Origin: Macrostomum hystrix
Taxonomy: Eukaryota; Platyhelminthes; Macrostomidae
Direction: 5' to 3'
Assembly (NCBI GenBank): GCA_950097015.1
Contig: CATNEN010000025.1
Location: 1 to 64,000, forward strand
DNA length: 64,000 bases
Both the position numbers and the translations under genes were made by a program. Of this stretch, positions 57,965 to 64,000 are shown in pieces. Position 1 is the first letter of the stretch. Each line of letters begins with the position of its first letter. The notes below the pieces were generated by a model, which saw only the letters and a program-made list of their open reading frames with translations, was not told the DNA's origin and made no database searches.

Positions 57965-60900
57965 CATGAAACTGGTCTGAATGACAGAAACTACAGATGC
58001 AGACCGGTTCACATGCCACTCCGTAACTGCAGTCTGAATGACAGAAACTACAGATGCAGACCAGGTCACATGTCACTCCGTAACTGCAGTCTGAATGACA
58101 GAAACTACAGATGCAGACCAGGTCACATGCCACTCCGTAACTGCAGTCTGAATGACAGTAACTAGAGATGCAGACCGGGTCACATGCCACTCCGTAACTG
58201 CAGTCTGAATGACAGAAACTACTGATGCAGACCAGGTCACATGCCACTCCGTAATTGCAGTCTGAATGACAGAAACTACAGATGCAGACCAGGTCACACG
58301 CCACTCCGTAACTGCAGTCTGAATGACAGAAACTACAGATGCAGACCAGGTCACATGCCACTCCGTAACTGCAGTCTGAATGACAGTAACTAGAGATGCA
58401 GACCAGGTCACATGCCACTCCGTAACTGCAGTCTGAATGACAGAAACTACAGATGCAGACCAGGTCACATGCCACTCCGTAACTGCAGTCTGAATGACAG
58501 TAACTAGAGATGCAGACCAGGTCACATGCCACTCCGTAACTGCAGTCTGAATGACAGAAACTACAGATGCAGACCGGGTCACATGCCACTCCGTAACTGC
58601 AGTCTGAATGACAGAAACTACTGATGCAGACCAGGTCACATGCCACTCCGTAACTGCAGTCTGAATGACAGAAACTACAGATGCAGACCAGGTCACATGC
58701 CACTCCGTAACTGCAGTCTGAATCACAGAAACTACAGATGCAGACCAGGTCACATGCCACTCCGTAACTGCAGTCTGAATGACAGAAACTACAGATGCAG
58801 ACCAGGTCACATGCCACTCCGTAACTGCAGTCTGAATGACAGTAACTAGAGATGCAGACCAGGTCACATGCCACTCCGTAACTGCAGTCTGAATGACAGT
58901 AACTAGAGATGCAGACCAGGTCACATGCCACTCCGTAACTGCAGTCTGAATCACAGAAACTACAGATGCAGACCAGGTCACATGCCACTCTGTAACTGCA
59001 GTCTGAATGACAGTAACTAGAGATGCAGACCAGGTCACATGCCACTCCGTAACTGCAGTCTGAATCACAGAAACTACAGATGCAGACCAGGTCACATGCC
59101 ACTCCGTAACTGCAGTCTGAATGACAGAAACTACAGATGCAGACCAGGTCACATGCCACTCCGTAACTGCAGTCTGAATCACAGAAACTACAGATGCAGA
59201 CCAGGTCACATGCCACTCCGTAACTGCAGTCTGAATGACAGAAACTACAGATGCAGACCGGATCACATGCCACTCCGTAACTGCAGTCTGAATGACAGAA
59301 ACTACTGATGCAGACCAGGTCACATGCCACTCCGTAACTGCAGTCTGAATGACAGTAACTAGAGATGCAGACCAGGTCACATGCCACTCCGTAACTGCAG
59401 TCTGAATGACAGAAACTACTGATGCAGACCAGGTCACATGCCACTCCGTAACTGCAGTCTGAATGACAGAAACTACTGATGCAGACCAGGTCACATGCCA
59501 CTCCGTAACTGCAGTCTGAATGACAGAAACTACAGATGCAGACCAGGTCACATGCCACTCTGTAACTGCAGTCTGAATGACAGAAACTACTGATGCAGAC
59601 CAGGTCACATGCCACTCCGTAACTGCAGTCTGAATGACAGAAACTACAGATGCAGACCAGGTCACATGCCACTCCGTAACTGCAGTCTGAATCACAGAAA
59701 CTACAGATGCAGACCAGGTCACATGCCACTCCGTAACTGCAGTCTGAATGACAGAAACTACAGATGCAGACCGGGTCACATGCCACTCCGTAACTGCAGT
59801 CTGAATGACAGAAACTACTGATGCAGACCAGGTCACACGCCACTCCGTAACTGCAGTCTGAATGACAGAAACTACAGATGCAGACCGGGTCACATGCCAC
59901 TCCGTAACTGCAGTCTGAATGACAGTAACTAGAGATGCAGACCAGGTCACATGCCACTCTGTAACTGCAGTCTGAATGACAGTAACTAGAGATGCAGACC
60001 AGGTCACATGCCACTCCGTAACTGCAGTCTGAATCACAGAAACTACAGATGCAGACCAGGTCACATGCCACTCCGTAACTGCAGTCTGAATGACAGAAAC
60101 TACAGATGCAGACCAGGTCACATGCCACTCCGTAACTGCAGTCTGAATGACAGAAACTACTGATGCAGACCAGGTCACATGCCACTCCGTAACTGCAGTC
60201 TGAATGACAGAAACTACTGATGCAGACCAGGTCACATGCCACTCCGTAACTGCAGTCTGAATCACAGAAACTACAGATGCAGACCAGGTCACATGCCACT
60301 CCGTAACTGCAGTCTGAATGACAGAAACTACAGATGCAGACCAGGTCACATGCCACTCCGTAACTGCAGTCTGAATGACAGTAACTAGAGATGCAGACCA
60401 GGTCACATGCCACTCTGTAACTGCAGTCTGAATGACAGTAACTAGAGATGCAGACCAGGTCACATGCCACTCCGTAACTGCAGTCTGAATGACAGAAACT
60501 ACTGATTCAGATAAGGTCACACGCCACTCCGTAACTGCAGTCTGAATGACAGTAACTAGAGATGCAGACCAGGTCACATGCCACTCCGTAACTGTAGTCT
60601 GAATGACAGAAACTACAGATGCAGACCAGGTCACATGCCACTCCGTAACTGCAGTCTGAATGACAGAAACTACAGATGCAGACCAGGTCACATGTCACTC
60701 CGTAACTGCAGTCTGAATGACAGAAACTACTGATGCAGACCGGGTCACATGCCACTCCGTAACTGCAGTCTGAATGACAGTAACTAGAGATGCAGACCGG
60801 GTCACATGCCACTCCGTAACTGCAGTCTGAATGACAGTAACTAGAGATGCAGACCGGGTCACATGCCACTCCGTAACTGCAGTCTGAATGACAGAAACTA

Positions 60901-61155
60901 CTGATGCAGACCAGGTCACATGCCACTCCGTAACTGCAGTCTGAATGACAGAAACTACTGATGCAGACCAGGTCACATGCCACTCCGTAACTGCAGTCTG
61001 AATGACAGTAACTACAGATGCAGACCAGGTCACACGCCACTCCGTAACTGCAGTCTGAATGACAGAAACTACAGATGCAGACCAGGTCACATGCCACTCC
61101 GTAACTGCAATCTGAATGACAGTAACTACTGATTCAGATAAGGTCACACGCCACT
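57965..61155. repeat. 57-bp satellite array P, about 56 units
   Basis: Unit of 57 bp starting CTGCAGTCTGAATGACAGAA and ending CACATGCCACTCCGTAA, with no length change over 3.2 kb. Three main variants differ together: GAAACTACAGATG, GAAACTACTGATG and GTAACTAGAGATG. Because 57 = 3 x 19, two minus-strand frames stay open for 847 and 872 codons (19-residue Cys-rich or Val/Thr-rich repeats). Each is interrupted once by a stop further right (near 60,507 and 60,693), and neither has a plausible start or splice context. The odd GATTCAGATAAGGTC unit occurs near 60,505 and 61,132, 627 bp (11 units) apart. Confidence 0.96.
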
Positions 61156-62480
61156 TCGAAACCAGTTAAAAAATATCGACTGCAATTTTTTTGCGCAACC
61201 TTAGAAGTTAGAGTTTGAATTTCGCTAATTTATAACGTCGTTTTCGAGATAATCCTACGAATTGTCCCTTTGTAAGCCACTTTTCTGAAATATCTATATT
61301 TATCCGAAGTGCAGTACAAAGTCCGACTAATTTGCAATGCAGATGTCTGGTCCGATAGTAACAATAGCTAGCAATGAAACATAGGGAGTCGCTAAGCATG
61401 AGAATGCTTCTATCACTGACTGGAAATTCAATTTTCAAAGCGCATAGCGGCAAGCTACTCTCCTTATATGAGCCAGATATTATATGTTTCTTCTGTTTCA
61501 TTTGTTCTCTGCAATAGAGTCTTCCAACCAAAAAATTCGCTATGCTAAACCTTTCGATTGAAAACTCCTTGGGGATTTTGAAATTAATCAGTATGGTTGG
61601 TCGCTCTTATTGATTGGCTAGGTCAAATTAATCTGAGCCAGTGCATGGACGCCCTAATTATCTTTAGTGCAATTAGCAAAAACTGGCTAGATAGCATGAA
61701 CTTTAATATGATGTCTGGCCAGTAACTAGGTTAAGATTCTAAAGAGTTTGCAGTCATTTAATATTATTTCAAGCAATATGGCAAGTTGTTCCTTCCAGTG
61801 GCCTTTGATTAGGAAATCACAGACTGAAACTTTGTGGACCACAGCAAGGTCGGATAAGCATGTTAAAATCTTAAGCATAAGCTTCCCAAATGCTGTTAAA
61901 ATTAATTACTTGTAATTAATTGAGTTATATTTTTATTTACGAGACGTTTTTATTCAGCCTTAATTTGAAAAATATTTGAAAAAAATTAATTGCGATGAAA
62001 ATGCTTTTTAATTTCGATTTTCGAGCATCTAATGACTTCAATGGTGTGTCGAAATCCACAAATGCTACATCAGAACGACGGCCACTAGCACTACCAACTT
62101 AAAATTGAACGAGGGTCAAAAGTTCGTTTTAAATTTAGGGAAACAAATATATTTTTGTTGCACTATTTTAGCGATCTGAGAATCGCTTCCAAAAACTTGC
62201 TTATGTAGGTCGCCTTCCTGTTTTCTGATGCAAATTGAGACTATCCCTGGAGCTGGCATGTTTCTTTCCGAGTTGCTCATAGCACAATTTCTTTCAGCAG
62301 ACCTGGGATTAGAGTCAAGGATGTCACACAGAGAGAAAATAATTACAGTCATCAGCAGTTCGAGGGCGGCAAGGGGCAGAAGCCAGTCAACAGAAGATAA
62401 ATTTGGCTGGTCCCGGGTGGGCTCGGCAAGAATGAGAAATATTTGGACATTTTTACAAGTACTATATATTTACCACTCGA
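61156..62480. other. Unassigned AT-rich sequence
   Basis: No supported gene. A 107-codon minus frame (61208-61531) and two frames near 62.2 kb have no recognisable features. Confidence 0.3.
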
Positions 62481-62483
62481 ATT

Positions 62484-62695
62484 TGCTGAACTGAATGAAC
62501 TGAATGAACTGAATGAAGTGAAGTGAAGTGAAGTGAAGTGAAGTGAAGTGAAGTGAAGTGAAGTGAAGTGAAGTGTGTTAAAGTGAAGTGAAGTGAGTTA
62601 AAGTGAACTGAAGTGAGTTAAAGTGAACTGAAGTGAGTTAAAGTGAACTGAAGTGAGTTAAAGTGAACTGAAGCGAACTGAAGTGAACTGAGAGA
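62484..62695. repeat. GAAGT / AAGTGA minisatellite array Q
   Basis: (GAAGT)n pentamers at 62,515-62,575, passing into about 20-bp units GAGTTAAAGTGAACTGAAGT to 62,690; preceded by (GAACTGAAT)n. Confidence 0.95.
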
Positions 62696-63347
62696 CAGAA
62701 AGGAACGAATAGAAAAACTTTATGCACTTGTTTCATCATTTTGTTCTCCCATTAGTTCGACCGTTCTCCTGATTCTCCCACAATTACGAGTGTATACAAA
62801 TTTTACCCACTCCCTGTCTAACTCGCCCAGTTCTGCGCCATCCTAGCCCACAGCCCTCGTACAGCTTAGAATAACAAAACGGCTTGGCTTATCTGTAAGG
62901 ATTAGGGCGTCAAAATTCTTCTAAATCCATTGGACCCACAGACTCCCACTTTGGCTGTTTTATGAATAAAAATAGGCAACAAATGAAGTGGAATTAGGAC
63001 TGTCGTGGCTTGCAAAGAGGCCAAAATTATACTGTTAAAACGGTAGATTTTTTTGTTTAAAACTTATAAATCTTCTTAATCTTCTAAAACAATTTCCAAC
63101 TCGCTTCAATCCCAAGGTTGTGCTTTATTCTTCGCAAAATAATCCGACCAGTTTTCGTTGAATTCTATGTTTCGACCGAATACAGTGGAAAATCACTACT
63201 TCCTGTCCTTGTGACGGATGCTGAAAGTGGGGGCAGGCAGTGTCAAACAAAACATCGAAAACTGGAAAGAGAGAGAGAAAAAGTATGGCAGAGAAGGAAG
63301 CGGTTTCGACAGTGAAAGCGTGTCACTCAGGCTGTGCTTGAAGTCGA
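62696..63347. other. Upstream of the small secreted-peptide candidate
   Basis: No repeat or gene recognised. A 65-codon frame at 63,118 is unremarkable. An acceptor-like TCACTCAG at 63,330 could precede a leader exon. Confidence 0.3.
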
Positions 63348-63626
63348 ATGTTCATGTTTAATTTGTTGCTGTGTTTCGCCGCCCTGACTAGAGTTTCTGC
63401 TGGACTTCTTGACTCTGAGTTGAACGGGAAACATGTAATTTTTTTTATATCAACGAATTTAGTTCAGCACCACAGTTCCTAATACCAGAAATCCCACATT
63501 TACAGTTGCGGCGTGTTATGCACAAAAAATGATGCGTCACGCTCAGTGCGAAACGGAAACACGAGCAGTAAGCCTGTGGGAATCGTGGACAGCGACGACT
63601 GCGAAGCACTATTGGAGGGGAGCTAA
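63348..63626 (+). CDS. Candidate small secreted peptide, two exons, 74 aa
   Basis: Exon 1 is 63348-63434: MFMFNLLLCFAALTRVSA, a good signal peptide with an Ala-x-Ala-like cleavage site, then GLLDSELNGKH, donor CAT/GTAATT. Exon 2 is 63489-63626, after a 54-bp T-rich intron ending CTAATACCAG, phase 0, with KSHIYSCGVLCTKNDA near its start and VDSDDCEALLEGS then TAA at its end. The mature peptide would be about 56 residues with three Cys (the leader has one more). An AATAAA follows 30 bp after the stop (63657-63662), which supports a real 3' end. The 54-bp intron is short and the model rests on sequence signals alone. No homologue is recognised; it could be a peptide hormone, an effector or a chance arrangement. 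Confidence 0.4.
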
Positions 63627-63656
63627 GCTGCAGCTCTATGATTATCATAAATAGGA

Positions 63657-63662
63657 AATAAA
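63657..63662 (+). terminator. Polyadenylation signal candidate
   Basis: AATAAA 30 bp downstream of the stop of the small secreted-peptide candidate. Confidence 0.4.
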
Positions 63663-63767
63663 AACTAAATTAGGCGAGGGCGTTGGCCAGTTGACTTTCC
63701 CTGGGGGAAACGGATCGATCCAACCTAATTTAAAAAAACTCGCAGAGTTAGTCTGCCCGGCTCTTGT

Positions 63768-64000
63768 ATGTCGTGCCCCTTGAATGTTTTCAACCGTTCA
63801 GACAACGTCGCTCTTCCTGTCCGTGTCCTTGAATGTCTTCAACTGTGTAGCAAAGCGTCGCTCTTCCTGTTCGTATCCTTGAGTGTCTACAACCGTTCAG
63901 ACAACGTCACTCTTCCTGTTCGTGTCCTTGAATGTCTACAACCGTTCAGACAACGTCACTCTTCCTATTCGTGTCCTTGAATGTCTACAACCGTTCAGAC
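63768..64000. repeat. 49-bp tandem repeat array R (runs off the right edge)
   Basis: Almost five units of about 49 bp (GACAACGTCACTCTTCCTGT, TCGTGTCCTTGAATGTCTAC, AACCGTTCA). The first unit is more diverged. The array continues beyond the window. Confidence 0.9.

Noticed and set aside
57927-60691. 847- and 872-codon minus-strand frames in the 57-bp array
   Set aside because: A stop-free unit whose length is a multiple of three is open in any such array. Each frame has an internal stop, and no start or splice context was seen.

Overview
The window is animal nuclear DNA. Genes have GT-AG introns and GC-rich exons sit in AT-richer introns. There are tRNA-derived SINEs, two dead mariner transposons, and about a third of the bases are tandem minisatellites. 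A compact invertebrate such as a flatworm or another lophotrochozoan fits small introns (54-315 bp) beside multi-kilobase ones, but the sequence does not fix the taxon. Nothing prokaryotic, no CRISPR array and no viral gene was seen.

Left part (1-6.5 kb): a 32-bp minisatellite, the 3' exons of a degenerate calcineurin-B/CHP-type EF-hand gene with one apparent frameshift, a 42-43-bp minisatellite, a complete two-exon VMA21 gene (V-ATPase assembly factor) with two SINEs in its intron, and a 1.8-kb mariner element with about 200-bp inverted repeats and a transposase broken by two stops.

Middle (6.5-33 kb): no convincing gene. It holds a series of unrelated minisatellites (periods 16, 17, 20, 31 and 34 bp, the largest 4.2 kb), GATA and GCT microsatellites, several SINE copies and a 0.6-kb imperfect inverted repeat.

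Right part (33-64 kb): a six-exon delta-type protocadherin (1148 aa, seven cadherin repeats, one membrane helix, RRVAF and DSGKG cytoplasmic motifs, PDZ-type C-terminus) spans 16 kb. Its third intron (8.25 kb) is mostly a 17-bp satellite organised in 1515-bp higher-order repeats. Then come a second dead mariner, a two-exon mucin-like membrane glycoprotein (983 aa) with two coding repeat blocks, the last two exons of an unrecognised minus-strand gene meeting it tail to tail, a 3.2-kb 57-bp satellite, and a possible two-exon gene for a 74-residue secreted peptide. The window ends inside a 49-bp tandem repeat.

The genes do not form a pathway: they act in V-ATPase assembly, calcium-dependent adhesion, cell-surface glycoprotein coat and calcium sensing. 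The most unusual features are the satellites, some of which carry perfect AP-1-like or heat-shock-element-like words in nearly every unit, and three of which look like one family. All gene models were spliced by eye from reading phase and splice signals; no database or transcript evidence was available.
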